64,000 bases of DNA from Lachnoclostridium sp. An138 (GCF_002160765.1 NZ_NFLF01000004.1:1-64000); one strand, 5' to 3'; shown: positions 42,364 to 52,132, counted from the first letter of the stretch. Numbers and translations: made by a program. Notes: generated from the letters alone by a model not told the origin.

Positions 42364-43818
42364 ATGTTTGACGTAAATCATTTGTGCCCCGGCTGCATGG
42401 GAAAATGGGAGGACGCAGAAAAACCCTGTCCACACTGTGGCTTTACATGGGAAAAGACTGACATGGACTTAAGGCTTATCCCTGCCTTTTCAATTATAGG
42501 AGGACGATATCTGCTCGGCCGCGGGATTGGAGCAGGCGGCTTCGGACTCATCTACATAGCAATGGATTTGGTGAAAGAAACGCCGGTGGCTGTAAAAGAG
42601 TTTTTCCCGGCTGAAATGGCAAAAAGAGAAGGAGAACAGGTATTACCAGCGTCTCCGGAGTGGGAACGCGGTTTTCGGGAAGCACTGCGCGGTTTCAGAA
42701 AGGAAGGCAATGCTCTTTCGAAAGCCCACGACATAGATGGCATTGTAGGATTTCGAGATTTCTTAGAGGAAAATGGGACCTGCTATCTGGTCATGGATTA
42801 TGTATCCGGGGTCAGTTTGATGCGTTATATGAGGGAAACAGGGGCGCTTTATGGACAGGAAGAAACCCTGATGCTGATGCGCCCTGTTCTGGAAGCGGTG
42901 GAAAAGCTTCATAAGCGGGGAATTCTGCATCGGGATATCAGCCCGGAGAATCTGATTTTAAGTCCGGACGGCTCGCTGACGCTTATTGATTTCGGGGCGG
43001 CCAGGGAATATTCTTCACTGGGAGAGGAGAATCTTACCGTGATTCTGAAGCAGGGTTATGCGCCGGAAGAACAGTACCGCGCGGATGGCCGTCAGGGGCC
43101 CTGGACGGATATCTATGCTTGCTGCGCCGTGCTCTATCAGATGGTCAGCGGAATCAGACCTCAGAATGCGTCAGACAGAAAGCAGAAAGATGAGTTGATA
43201 CCTCTGGAGCAGCTGCCGGGGATTCAAGTGGCGAGCTCTTTTTCGCATGTCATTGAAAAAGGAATGAAGCTGAATCCGGAGGACCGCTGGAGTTCCATAG
43301 AGGAATTGCTGGCAGAACTGTACCCGCAGACAGACATGTCCCTCTTTGCAGAAGCGCAAAAGCCATCACTGCAGGCTGAGAACAGCCTGAAAGGTACCAA
43401 AGAAGATATGATGTCTCTCCCAAACGGTTCGGAAGATGAACTGCCGGAAAATAAGGCAGCAGAGATGGGAACGGAATCGGCACAGGCAAACGCTCCAAAA
43501 TCTCATTTGCTGTCTGTAAAACTGCTGGCAGGAGCTGCCGCAGTGATAATGATACTCTGCACTGTCATATTTTTGAATGAAAAGCATTCTGTGGGTGCGA
43601 TGGAACAGCTTTCATTTTCCATTGACGATCAGTCTTTTGAGCTGGAAATCCCGTCGTCTCTGATGGAACTGTGTGAATTGCAAACAGATAACGAGTCGGC
43701 TCAGATGAAAATTCAGACAGAACGTTCTCACAGAACTTTATTTAAAATCGAAAAAGTAGATAGTACGATAGCCGTTATTTCCGGTACAGTTCCGCTTGAA
43801 CTTCTGTATCAGAGATGA
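42364..43818 (+). CDS. Membrane-anchored serine/threonine protein kinase with zinc ribbon
   Basis: The 484 residues begin with a zinc ribbon (CPGCMGKW, then CPHCG) and a Hanks-type kinase domain (about 40-300). Visible are the glycine-rich loop GRGIGAGGFGLIY, VAVKEFF with the ATP-binding Lys, HRDISPENLIL with the catalytic Asp, and LIDFGAAREY. A linker and one membrane helix (about 383-400) precede an outer domain of about 85 residues. AAAGGAG lies 8 bases before the ATG. The stop overlaps the next start (ATGA), which couples it to a trypsin-fold protein. Substrates are unknown. Confidence 0.88.
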   Translation: MFDVNHLCPGCMGKWEDAEKPCPHCGFTWEKTDMDLRLIPAFSIIGGRYLLGRGIGAGGFGLIYIAMDLVKETPVAVKEFFPAEMAKREGEQVLPASPEWERGFREALRGFRKEGNALSKAHDIDGIVGFRDFLEENGTCYLVMDYVSGVSLMRYMRETGALYGQEETLMLMRPVLEAVEKLHKRGILHRDISPENLILSPDGSLTLIDFGAAREYSSLGEENLTVILKQGYAPEEQYRADGRQGPWTDIYACCAVLYQMVSGIRPQNASDRKQKDELIPLEQLPGIQVASSFSHVIEKGMKLNPEDRWSSIEELLAELYPQTDMSLFAEAQKPSLQAENSLKGTKEDMMSLPNGSEDELPENKAAEMGTESAQANAPKSHLLSVKLLAGAAAVIMILCTVIFLNEKHSVGAMEQLSFSIDDQSFELEIPSSLMELCELQTDNESAQMKIQTERSHRTLFKIEKVDSTIAVISGTVPLELLYQR

Positions 43819-44450
43819 TAGAAAAGGTCATGCCGTCGCTGGTAGCTGTCAGTCATCAGAGCGCTCAGGAAATGGCGACCTGGTTTGGACAGGGGCTAAT
43901 GTATGAGAATCAAAACTGTAGTTCTGGCGTTATATTGGCTCAGACAGAGGATGAGATTCTTATTGTCACAAGTAATCATACGATAGATGGCGCTCAGACA
44001 TTAAGTGTTGGTTTTGATGACGGGACCACTGCAGAGGCTTTCATAAAAGGTACAGATTTGGAGCACGATATAGCTGTGATTGGTGTAAGTCTTTCAGACT
44101 TGTCATCAGATACTGCTTCTCATATTTCACTCATCCAACCAGGTAGTTCTGCGGATCTTCAGATAGATGAACAGGTTGTGGCTGTCGGCAGTGAGCTCGG
44201 AAATGGACAGTTTATGACAACCGGAAAAATAAAAATGTTAAATTGTTCAATGCCTGTCGACGGCTTTCCTAATACACTGATCCAGACAGACGCAGCTGTT
44301 ATTCCCGGAAACGCTGGAGGAGCTCTGTTAAATATGTCCGGCCAACTGACAGGTATCATTTCTGCCAGATATTCAGAGACAGCAGAAGATAGCACCAGCT
44401 GCGCGATACCAGTAGATGACTTATACAGCATTGTCAATAATTTACCTTGA
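43815..44450 (+). CDS. Trypsin-like (S1C/HtrA-fold) protein lacking the catalytic serine
   Basis: The 211 residues are a minimal HtrA-type protease domain starting IEKVMPSLVAV. The catalytic His (VTSNHTIDGA) and Asp (DLEHDIAVIGV) are present, but the GNSGG motif reads IPGNAGGALL, so the nucleophile is Ala. It has no signal peptide and no PDZ domain. It overlaps the kinase gene by 4 bases in another frame. The kinase ends in an extracellular stub, so the two may once have been one kinase-membrane-protease polypeptide. As it stands it could be a binding domain only. Confidence 0.8.
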   Translation: MIEKVMPSLVAVSHQSAQEMATWFGQGLMYENQNCSSGVILAQTEDEILIVTSNHTIDGAQTLSVGFDDGTTAEAFIKGTDLEHDIAVIGVSLSDLSSDTASHISLIQPGSSADLQIDEQVVAVGSELGNGQFMTTGKIKMLNCSMPVDGFPNTLIQTDAAVIPGNAGGALLNMSGQLTGIISARYSETAEDSTSCAIPVDDLYSIVNNLP

Positions 44451-44591
44451 ATTAGAGAGAAGTTTTCATTTCCAAATCTGCCCTGATTATGCTATAATAA
44501 ACCCAGTCTGAGGAACGTCTGCAGGAATCTTTCTGTAAATTTCTGCAGGATATTTTCTTTCAGAAATCTAAGAGAAAGGGAGAGACTTGAA

Positions 44592-44948
44592 ATGGATAAA
44601 CAGATTCTGGATTTTGTAACAGAAAAGACGAATGCCCTGATTGCGGCTCCCAGCTGCTGCAAAGAAGCGAAGGAAGCGGCGCAGAACTGGCTTGCGGCTG
44701 TCGGAACAGACAAAGAAAAAGAAGAAACAGAAAAATATCTTGCAGAGCTTGAGGAAGACCTGGTTTCCATCGATGCTCTGATCGGTCTTGCCGAATCTGA
44801 GATGGGTCAGAAAATCTTCGGTGACAACGCAAAGAATGTAGCGGAAGAGGGCCGGAAGGCAAAAGCAGCTGGAGCAAAGAACTGCTTCTGCGATGCCTGC
44901 AAAGCCGTGGAGGCGATCCTCTCCAAAAAAGAAGAGATGCTTGCATAA
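44592..44948 (+). CDS. Small cysteine-containing helical protein of unknown function
   Basis: This 118-residue acidic, mostly helical protein has an N-terminal APSCCKEAKEAAQNWL segment and a C-terminal NCFCDACKAVEAIL motif (CxCxxC), which may bind a metal. Similar small proteins occur in Lachnospiraceae, sometimes under misleading chaperone names. I know of no proven function. GAAAGGGAGAG lies before the ATG, and a TATAAT sits near 44493, about 100 bases upstream. Confidence 0.75.
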   Translation: MDKQILDFVTEKTNALIAAPSCCKEAKEAAQNWLAAVGTDKEKEETEKYLAELEEDLVSIDALIGLAESEMGQKIFGDNAKNVAEEGRKAKAAGAKNCFCDACKAVEAILSKKEEMLA

Positions 44949-45035
44949 GCAAAGATAAACATCGCAATTTACATAAAATAATTATGTTAACTATTTTGCC
45001 TGGTACAGGTCTTGAATTCAGAAGGAGGCTTTTTC

Positions 45036-45557
45036 ATGGGTGAGACGCTGCAGACTATCAGAGAGAGAAGAAGTGTAAAAAGCTACAAGCCGGATATGAT
45101 TCCGGAGGAGACGCTCCAAAAAATCGTGGAAGCCGGAACCTGGGCTCCCAGCGGAATGGGAAGACAGTCCGCAATCATTGTGGCAGTGACCAATAAGGAG
45201 CTGAGAGACAGGCTTTCCAGGATGAATGCCAAAATCATGGGGACGGACATGGACCCCTTTTATGGAGCTCCTGTGGTGCTGATCGTACTGGCAGATAAAA
45301 CTGTGCCGACGCATGTGTATGACGGCGCTCTCGTGATGGAAAATCTGATGCTGGCGGCTCAGGATCTGGGCATCGGAAGCTGCTGGATTCACAGGGCAAA
45401 GGAAGAGTTCGAGAGTGAAGAAGGAAAGGAGATTCTGAAGTCCCTTGGTATAGAGGGAGACTATGAAGGAATCGGCCACTGTATTCTCGGATATCCTGCC
45501 AAAGAGCCGAAAAAAGCGGCAGACAGGAAGGCTTCTTACATATATTATGCCAGATAA
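45036..45557 (+). CDS. Nitroreductase family protein
   Basis: This 173-residue FMN-dependent nitroreductase opens with QTIRERRSVKSYKPDMIPEE, followed by AGTWAPSGMGRQSAIIVA, which contacts FMN, and NLMLAAQDLGIGSCWIHRA. It differs clearly from the nitroreductase at 40390. AGAAGGAGG lies 8-9 bases before the ATG at 45036. Likely roles are reduction of nitro compounds, flavins or enoates. It is monocistronic or joined to the next gene after 140 bases. Confidence 0.9.
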   Translation: MGETLQTIRERRSVKSYKPDMIPEETLQKIVEAGTWAPSGMGRQSAIIVAVTNKELRDRLSRMNAKIMGTDMDPFYGAPVVLIVLADKTVPTHVYDGALVMENLMLAAQDLGIGSCWIHRAKEEFESEEGKEILKSLGIEGDYEGIGHCILGYPAKEPKKAADRKASYIYYAR

Positions 45558-45697
45558 TTTACAGAAACAGTTCCTCTGTACGGAGTATTCGGGTGTTGTG
45601 ACAGAATTGCTGCGATAATTTGCGAAGTTCCGGTTTTCTTTTGAATAGATATGTTGTATAATATACACAAGAAATACCGGAAAGGAGACGGAGGTAT

Positions 45698-46336
45698 ATG
45701 GCAAATAACACAATTATAACAATTGCCCGTCAGTACGGAAGCGGCGGACATGATATCGGAGAAAAGCTGGCGGAGGAGCTGAAGATTCCTTTCTACGACA
45801 AAGAGCTTCTGGAGCGCGCGGCGAAAGACAGCGGATTCTGCCAGGAAATCTTTGAAAACTACGATGAAAAGCCCACGAACAGTTTCCTGTATTCTCTTGT
45901 AATGGATACTTATTCCATGGGCCATTCCACAGCGGCTTTCGCGGAGATGCCTTTGAACCACAAGATCTTTCTGGCACAGTTTAACGCAATCAAGGATATC
46001 GCAAAAGAAGGGCCCTGCGTGATCGTAGGACGCTGCGCGGATTATGCGCTTGCTGATTTTCCGAACGTGGTGAACGTTTATCTCTATGCGGATATGCAGT
46101 CCAGGATCGCGAGGATTGCCCGCCGTCACGATGTGACGGATGCCAAGGCGAAGGATCTGATTCAGAAGACGGACAAGGGCCGCGCCAGCTACTATAATTA
46201 TTATACGAATAAGAAATGGGGCGAGGCGACAGGTTATGATCTCTGCCTGAATACAGCAAGTCTGGGCATAGACGGCTCCATCCATATGATTCGGGAATTT
46301 GTGGCATATAAGGAAAGAGAGCATGAAAGGATCTGA
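45698..46336 (+). CDS. Cytidylate kinase-like family protein
   Basis: The 212 residues form a paralogue of the protein at 17265, starting TIARQYGSGGHDIGEKLAEEL (the P-loop is GSGG). It also has CVIVGRCADYALADFPNVV and a lid with RIARIARRHDVTD. It belongs to the cytidylate-kinase-like family, whose substrate is unsettled. GGAAAGGAG precedes the ATG, and TATAAT near 45655 is the likely -10. It is followed after 21 bases by dtd. Confidence 0.82.
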   Translation: MANNTIITIARQYGSGGHDIGEKLAEELKIPFYDKELLERAAKDSGFCQEIFENYDEKPTNSFLYSLVMDTYSMGHSTAAFAEMPLNHKIFLAQFNAIKDIAKEGPCVIVGRCADYALADFPNVVNVYLYADMQSRIARIARRHDVTDAKAKDLIQKTDKGRASYYNYYTNKKWGEATGYDLCLNTASLGIDGSIHMIREFVAYKEREHERI

Positions 46337-46357
46337 CAGGCAGCAGAGGAAGAGTAA

Positions 46358-46819
46358 ATGAAGCTTGTAATACAGAGAGTTTCCCGCGCATCGGTGACGG
46401 TGCGCGGGAGTGTGATAGGCCAGATCGGCCAGGGCTATCTGGTCCTGGTGGGTGTAGGCCGGGAAGACACCAAAGAGGACGCAGACCGTCTGGTTCGGAA
46501 AATGATCGGCCTGCGCATTTTTTCGGATGAAAACGGAAAGATTAACAAATCGCTGAAGGACGTGGACGGTCAGCTGCTGCTGATTTCTCAGTTTACGCTG
46601 TACGCGGACTGCAGACACGGCAACCGGCCGGGCTTTACGGATGCGGGAGATCCGGAAAAGGCTAAAGAACTGTACGAATATATGATAGACTCCTGCCGCC
46701 GGGAGATTCCTGTGGTAGAACAGGGTGAATTTGGAGCGGATATGAAGGTAGAGCTGGTCAATGACGGCCCCTTTACCATATTATTGGATTCAGAAATATA
46801 CAGGGAGAAGAAAAAATGA
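46358..46819 (+). CDS. dtd: D-aminoacyl-tRNA deacylase
   Basis: The 153 residues start MKLVIQRVSRASVTV, carry the catalytic-pocket SQFTLYADCRHGNRPGFTDA and the cross-subunit Gly-cis-Pro-type NDGPFTILLDS. Dtd removes D-amino acids from mischarged tRNA. The length is close to the usual 145-150. It overlaps carB by 4 bases. Confidence 0.95.
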   Translation: MKLVIQRVSRASVTVRGSVIGQIGQGYLVLVGVGREDTKEDADRLVRKMIGLRIFSDENGKINKSLKDVDGQLLLISQFTLYADCRHGNRPGFTDAGDPEKAKELYEYMIDSCRREIPVVEQGEFGADMKVELVNDGPFTILLDSEIYREKKK

Positions 46820-49800
46820 GTAAAAAACAGGACATCCACAAAGTACTGATTATCGGGTCAGGTCCCATTATCATCGGTCAGGCCTGCGAATTTGATTATT
46901 CCGGCACACAGGCCTGCAAGGCTTTAAAAAAGCTGGGTTATGAAATTGTACTTGTAAATTCCAATCCGGCCACGATCATGACCGATCCGGGAACAGCCGA
47001 TGTGACTTACATTGAGCCGCTGAATCTGGAACGGTTGACGCAGATTATTGAGAAAGAAAGGCCAGACGCGCTTCTTCCGAATCTGGGAGGCCAGTCCGGT
47101 CTTAATCTCTGTTCAGAACTGGCGAAGGCCGGCGTTCTGGACAAATATGGCGTTCAGGTCATTGGCGTTCAGGTAGATGCCATCGAGCGCGGCGAGGACC
47201 GGATTGAGTTCAAGCACACAATGGACAGTCTGGGCATCGAGATGGCCCGCAGCGAGGTGGCCTACAGCGTGGACGAGGCTGTGGCAATCGCGGATAAACT
47301 CGGCTATCCGGTCGTTCTCCGCCCCGCCTATACCATGGGAGGCGCAGGCGGCGGCCTTGTCTATAATGTGGAAGAGCTGAAGACGGTTGTGGCAAGAGGA
47401 CTGCAGGCAAGTATCGTAGGCCAGGTGCTTGTGGAGGAATCCATCCTGGGCTGGGAAGAGCTGGAGCTTGAGGTGGTCCGCGACAGCAAAAACAATATCA
47501 TCACCGTATGTTTCATCGAAAATATCGATCCTCTGGGCGTACATACCGGCGATTCTTTCTGCTCAGCGCCCATGCTTACGATTCCGGAAAAGGTGCAGAA
47601 GCGTCTGCAGGAGAAATCCTATAAAATCGTGGAGGCCATTCAGGTCATCGGCGGAACGAACGTGCAGTGGGCTCATGACCCGGTGACAGACCGGGATATT
47701 GTAATCGAGATCAATCCCCGTACCTCCCGTTCCTCGGCTCTGGCATCCAAGGCTACCGGTTTCCCCATCGCTCTGGTTTCCGCCATGCTGGCTTCCGGAC
47801 TGACGCTGGATGAGATTCCCTGCGGAAAGTACGGCACACTGGATAAATACGTACCGGACGGAGACTATGTAGTAATCAAATTCGCCCGCTGGGCTTTTGA
47901 AAAATTCAAGGGCGTGGAGGATAAGCTGGGAACGCAGATGCGCGCCGTGGGCGAGGTTATGAGCATTGGCAAGACCTATAAAGAAGCTTTCCAGAAGGCT
48001 ATCCGAAGCCTGGAGATTGGACGTTATGGTCTGGGGTTTGCCAAGGATTTCCACAGCAAGACGAAAAAAGAGCTTCTGAAGCTGCTTCATACAGCCACCA
48101 GCGAGCGCCAGTTTATCATGTATGAGGCGATCCGCAAGGGCGCTACAACAGAAGAGCTTTATGAGCTGACCCGGATTAAACCGTATTTCATCGAGCAGAT
48201 GCGGGAGCTGGTAGAAGAAGAGGAAGAGCTTCTGAAAGGCAGAGGCAGTGTTCCGGCTCCGGAGGCTCTGCGGAAAGCAAAACAGGATGGCTTTTCCGAC
48301 CGTTATCTGGGACAGATCCTTGAAGTATCCGAAGATGAGATTCGGAAGGCCAGAACAGCGATAGGAGTGACAGAGGCCTGGGAAGGCGTCCATGTAAGCG
48401 GAACCAAAGACAGTGCTTATTATTATTCCACTTACAATGCGCCGGATAAGAGCACAGTCAATACGGACCGTCCCAAGATTATGATTCTGGGAGGCGGACC
48501 CAACCGAATCGGCCAGGGAATCGAATTCGACTACTGCTGTGTTCATGCGGCCATTGCCCTGAAAAAGCTGGGCTTTGAGACTATCATCGTAAACTGCAAT
48601 CCGGAGACGGTATCTACGGACTATGATACCTCTGACAAGCTGTATTTCGAGCCGCTGACTCTGGAGGATGTGCTGAGCATTCATGAAAAAGAGAAGCCGG
48701 TGGGAGTCATTGCGCAGTTTGGAGGCCAGACACCTCTGAATCTGGCGGCAGATCTGGAAAAGAACGGCGTTCGGATTCTGGGAACCAGTCCGGAGATCAT
48801 CGATCTGGCCGAGGACCGCGACCGGTTCCGGGCGATTATGGAAAAACTGGAAATTCCCATGCCGGAAGCAGGTATGGCAGTGAACGTGGATGAAGCTCTG
48901 GAGATTGCTGAGAAGATCGGCTACCCCGTGATGGTGCGCCCATCCTATGTGCTGGGAGGCCGCGGCATGGAGGTTGTACATGATCCGGAAAGCATGAAAG
49001 AATACATGCAGGCTGCCGTAGGCGTGACTCCGGACCGTCCGATTCTGATTGACCGCTTCCTTCACCACGCTATGGAATGCGAGGCAGATGCCATCTGCGA
49101 CGGAACCCATGCCTTTGTGCCGGCTGTCATGGAGCATATCGAGCTGGCAGGCGTTCATTCCGGAGATTCGGCCTGCATTCTCCCTTCTCTGAATATTTCA
49201 GAGGAGAATGTCAAGACCATCAAGGATTATACAAAGAAAATTGCAGAGGAGATGCATGTCTGCGGACTGATGAATATGCAGTATGCCATCGAGGACGGAA
49301 AAGTATTCGTTCTGGAAGCCAATCCCAGAGCGTCCCGCACCGTGCCTCTGGTATCTAAGGTCTGCAATATTCAGATGGTTCAGCTGGCGACTCAGGTAAT
49401 CACAGAAGAGCTGACAGGAACTCCATCTCCCGTACCGCAGCTGAAGGAGAAAAAGTTCCACCATTACGGTGTAAAGGAAGCCGTCTTCCCCTTCAATATG
49501 TTCCAGGAAGTAGATCCTCTTCTGGGACCGGAGATGCGTTCCACAGGTGAAGTGCTCGGTCTGGCTTCCAACTTCGGAGAAGCATTCTACAAGGCCGAAG
49601 AAGCTACACAGACGCCGCTGCCGCTGGAAGGAACCGTCCTTATCAGCGTAAGTGACCGGGATAAGCCGGAGGTAGTTCAGGTGGCCCGCGGTTTCTACGA
49701 GGATGGCTTTAAGATCCTTGCGACCGGACGGACCTGCGACATGATCCGTGAGGCCGGCATTCCTGCTGAAAAGATCAAGAAACTGCAGGAGGGGCGTCCC

Positions 49801-50043
49801 AATGTATATGACGCCATTGCAAACGGACAGGTTCAGCTCATCGTCAATACGCCTTCCGGCAAGGAAAGCCGTTTCGACGACAGCTATATCCGCAAGGCTG
49901 CCGTGAAAGGAAAGATTCCCTATATGACCACCATGGCGGCCGCTATCGCCACCACAGAAGGCATCCGCAAAGTACGGGAAAAAGGCGGAAAACTGGAGGT
50001 AAAATCCCTGCAGGAATTTCACAGTGAGATAGAAGAGGGATAG
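46816..50043 (+). CDS. carB: Carbamoyl-phosphate synthase large subunit
   Basis: The 1075 residues form a full-length CarB with two homologous ATP-grasp halves (IGSGPIIIGQACEFDYSG at the N-terminus, and GGGPNRIGQGIEFDYCC near 555), each with its nucleotide site, and a C-terminal MGS-like allosteric domain (about 940-1075). It makes carbamoyl phosphate for pyrimidines and arginine from glutamine-derived ammonia. The small subunit carA is not in the window. GGGAGAAG precedes the ATG within the end of dtd. A strong terminator follows. Confidence 0.97.
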   Translation: MSKKQDIHKVLIIGSGPIIIGQACEFDYSGTQACKALKKLGYEIVLVNSNPATIMTDPGTADVTYIEPLNLERLTQIIEKERPDALLPNLGGQSGLNLCSELAKAGVLDKYGVQVIGVQVDAIERGEDRIEFKHTMDSLGIEMARSEVAYSVDEAVAIADKLGYPVVLRPAYTMGGAGGGLVYNVEELKTVVARGLQASIVGQVLVEESILGWEELELEVVRDSKNNIITVCFIENIDPLGVHTGDSFCSAPMLTIPEKVQKRLQEKSYKIVEAIQVIGGTNVQWAHDPVTDRDIVIEINPRTSRSSALASKATGFPIALVSAMLASGLTLDEIPCGKYGTLDKYVPDGDYVVIKFARWAFEKFKGVEDKLGTQMRAVGEVMSIGKTYKEAFQKAIRSLEIGRYGLGFAKDFHSKTKKELLKLLHTATSERQFIMYEAIRKGATTEELYELTRIKPYFIEQMRELVEEEEELLKGRGSVPAPEALRKAKQDGFSDRYLGQILEVSEDEIRKARTAIGVTEAWEGVHVSGTKDSAYYYSTYNAPDKSTVNTDRPKIMILGGGPNRIGQGIEFDYCCVHAAIALKKLGFETIIVNCNPETVSTDYDTSDKLYFEPLTLEDVLSIHEKEKPVGVIAQFGGQTPLNLAADLEKNGVRILGTSPEIIDLAEDRDRFRAIMEKLEIPMPEAGMAVNVDEALEIAEKIGYPVMVRPSYVLGGRGMEVVHDPESMKEYMQAAVGVTPDRPILIDRFLHHAMECEADAICDGTHAFVPAVMEHIELAGVHSGDSACILPSLNISEENVKTIKDYTKKIAEEMHVCGLMNMQYAIEDGKVFVLEANPRASRTVPLVSKVCNIQMVQLATQVITEELTGTPSPVPQLKEKKFHHYGVKEAVFPFNMFQEVDPLLGPEMRSTGEVLGLASNFGEAFYKAEEATQTPLPLEGTVLISVSDRDKPEVVQVARGFYEDGFKILATGRTCDMIREAGIPAEKIKKLQEGRPNVYDAIANGQVQLIVNTPSGKESRFDDSYIRKAAVKGKIPYMTTMAAAIATTEGIRKVREKGGKLEVKSLQEFHSEIEEG

Positions 50044-50085
50044 TAAATAGAGGGGCAGAATAAGTTTCTGAAGCTGTAAAGCCGT

Positions 50086-50140
50086 AAAATAAAAATGGAA
50101 ACCGGTCTATCAGTATGGAGCCGGTTTCCATTTTTATTTT
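50086..50140. terminator. Bidirectional terminator after carB
   Basis: AAAATAAAAATGGAAACCGG is perfectly complementary to the downstream arm. It lies between convergent genes. Confidence 0.85.
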
Positions 50141-50194
50141 GCACGCGTCTTTTGGCATGTCCGCGGGTATTCCCGGATAGAATTTTTATGCTCT

Positions 50195-50944
50195 CTATGT
50201 CAGGTTCCGCAGATTCCGGACATATTCCAGGTCCTTGTAAGGGCTGTAGATTCCATCTGCGACAGCCCGGAACATCCGCTCTTTGGCGCCGGGATTTTCC
50301 TGGCAGAGCTGCTGAAGCAGCTGCTTGGCATATTCCCGTTTGGTATGCCCGTCGGCCGGGCAGGGGCTTTTACAGACCGGAAGCTGGTATTTGTTCCGAA
50401 AGCCGATGACATCCGCTTCATCTACATACATCAGCGGACGGATCACTGTCAGGTCCATGCGGTCCAGATATGTTACCGGAGCAAAAGAGTGAAAACGTCC
50501 CTCAAAAATCAGGGAGAGAAGCATGGTCTCCACCACGTCGTCTTTGTGGTGGGCGTAGGCTACTTTATTGCAGCCGGTTTCCTTGATCGCCTGGTTCAGA
50601 GCGCCTTTGCGCATCTTTGCGCACAGCGCGCAGGGATTGCTTTCTCTGCGGATTTCAAAAACCACCTCGTATATATCTGTTTTTACTATGGTATAATGTA
50701 TGCCCATTTGTTCGCAGAGCGCCTTGATGGGGCTTAAATCAAAATCCGGAAATCCCAGATCTACAGTAATGGCCTCTATCTCAAAAGGGGCAGGATAAAA
50801 GCGGCGCAGTCCATGAAGCGCATAAAGCATGGTGAGGCTGTCTTTTCCACCTGAAATGCCTACCGCAATCCGATCTCCCGGTTCTATCATATGAAAATCA
50901 TCCACGGCACGCCGTGTATAACTTAAAAGCTGCTGCAATTTCAT
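50195..50944 (-). CDS. ttcA: TtcA-like tRNA thiolation protein (PP-loop ATPase)
   Basis: The 249 residues have the PP-loop SGGKDSLTMLYAL, a CALCAKMRKG motif and a CKSPCPADG motif. These give the cysteines expected for the iron-sulfur cluster and active site of TtcA/TtuA-type tRNA 2-thiolation enzymes. TtcA thiolates C32 of some tRNAs. The length and motifs fit, but paralogues acting on other positions exist, so the exact substrate is inferred. An AGGAA site precedes the ATG. It is a single gene converging on carB. Confidence 0.82.
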   Translation of the reverse strand: MKLQQLLSYTRRAVDDFHMIEPGDRIAVGISGGKDSLTMLYALHGLRRFYPAPFEIEAITVDLGFPDFDLSPIKALCEQMGIHYTIVKTDIYEVVFEIRRESNPCALCAKMRKGALNQAIKETGCNKVAYAHHKDDVVETMLLSLIFEGRFHSFAPVTYLDRMDLTVIRPLMYVDEADVIGFRNKYQLPVCKSPCPADGHTKREYAKQLLQQLCQENPGAKERMFRAVADGIYSPYKDLEYVRNLRNLT

Positions 50945-51056
50945 TGATTTTTATTCCTTTCCTTTTTCTTAAGGTGCTTTATCCATTATAACTGTCCCTG
51001 CAGAGACTGGCAAGAAAAAGATGAAGGGCCGGCTTTTTTCTCTATAAGATGAAGCG

Positions 51057-51085
51057 TTGACTTTTTCTCCGGGCTGGTTTAAGAT
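51057..51085 (+). promoter_or_regulatory. Promoter of cysK
   Basis: TTGACT, 17 bases and TAAGAT, 32 bases before the start. The leader is too short for a T-box. Confidence 0.6.
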
Positions 51086-51117
51086 ACCGGTAAACGGGAA
51101 AAGGAGGAATGAGGTAT

Positions 51118-52050
51118 ATGGCACAGATTTATAATAATATTCTTCAACTCATCGGCAGGACGCCCCTGGTGGAGGCTGAAAATCTGGAAAAAGAGCTGGG
51201 GCTGCAGGCAAGAATTCTGGTGAAGTTGGAATACTTAAATCCTACCGGAAGCGTCAAAGACCGGGCAGCGAAATCCATGATTGAGGATGCGGAAAACAGA
51301 GGAATTCTAAAAGAAGGAGCTGTTATCATAGAGCCCACTTCCGGAAATACAGGCATCGGTCTGGCTGCGATCGCCGCTGTCAAAGGATACCGCATGATTC
51401 TGACTATGCCGGATACCATGAGCGTGGAACGCCGCAATATTCTGAAGGCCTACGGCGCCGAAATCGTACTTACGCCCGGCGCGGAAGGAATGAGCGGAGC
51501 AATCAAAAAAGCCAGGGAGCTGGCGTCTGAAATTCCGGACAGTTTTATCCCCGGACAGTTTGAAAACCCGGCCAACGCAGCCGCTCACAGAGTTTCCACC
51601 GGGCCTGAGATTTGGAAAGACACAGACGGTCAGGTAGACGTTTTTGTGGCAGGTGTAGGTACGGGAGGAACGCTGACAGGAGTGGGAGAGTACCTGAAAG
51701 AGCAGAAGCCTGAAGTAAAAATAGTGGCTGTGGAACCGGCAGATTCTCCAGTGCTGTCAAAGGGAACCAGTGGCCCGCATAAACTGCAGGGAATAGGCGC
51801 TGGCTTTGTACCTGAGGTTCTGAATACGGAAATATATGATGAGATTATTCCGGTAGAAAGCGATGACGCTTTTGCCGCAGGAAAACTTTTGGCCAAAAAA
51901 GAAGGAATTTTGACGGGAATCACTTCCGGAGCGGCGCTCTGGGCGGCTGTTGAACTGGCCAGGAGACCGGAGAACAGAGGAAAAACCATTGTCGCCCTGC
52001 TTCCTGATTCGGGAGACCGGTACTATTCGACACCTCTGTTTACAGAATAA
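51118..52050 (+). CDS. cysK: Cysteine synthase A (O-acetylserine sulfhydrylase)
   Basis: The 310 residues carry the PLP-lysine motif (PTGSVKDRAAKSMI), the substrate loop EPTSGNTGIGLA, the phosphate-binding GVGTGGTLTGVGEYL and the C-terminal GITSGAALWAA. It makes cysteine from O-acetylserine and sulfide. AAGGAGG lies 10 bases before the ATG at 51118; an in-frame ATG at 51109 is too close to it. It is monocistronic, with its own promoter and terminator. Confidence 0.95.
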   Translation: MAQIYNNILQLIGRTPLVEAENLEKELGLQARILVKLEYLNPTGSVKDRAAKSMIEDAENRGILKEGAVIIEPTSGNTGIGLAAIAAVKGYRMILTMPDTMSVERRNILKAYGAEIVLTPGAEGMSGAIKKARELASEIPDSFIPGQFENPANAAAHRVSTGPEIWKDTDGQVDVFVAGVGTGGTLTGVGEYLKEQKPEVKIVAVEPADSPVLSKGTSGPHKLQGIGAGFVPEVLNTEIYDEIIPVESDDAFAAGKLLAKKEGILTGITSGAALWAAVELARRPENRGKTIVALLPDSGDRYYSTPLFTE

Positions 52051-52132
52051 AGCAAATCCGATAAGTCAAATCAAATAAAGCCTCACCCAAGACGGGGGAC
52101 AGGAGAGAAACGGGGCACTGTGCGGCCTGTGG

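Noticed and set aside
45545-46618. Minus-strand frame of 357 codons across the second kinase-like gene and dtd
   Set aside because: Both plus-strand genes are clear families with ribosome sites; the antisense frame is a by-product.
47563-49158. Minus-strand frame of 531 codons inside carB
   Set aside because: It is antisense to a fully conserved carB, has no ribosome site, and its composition (His-, Leu- and Gln-rich) is that of a shadow frame.
50945-51117. T-box leader for cysK
   Set aside because: The promoter leaves an untranslated leader of only about 25-30 bases and no T-box sequence is visible.
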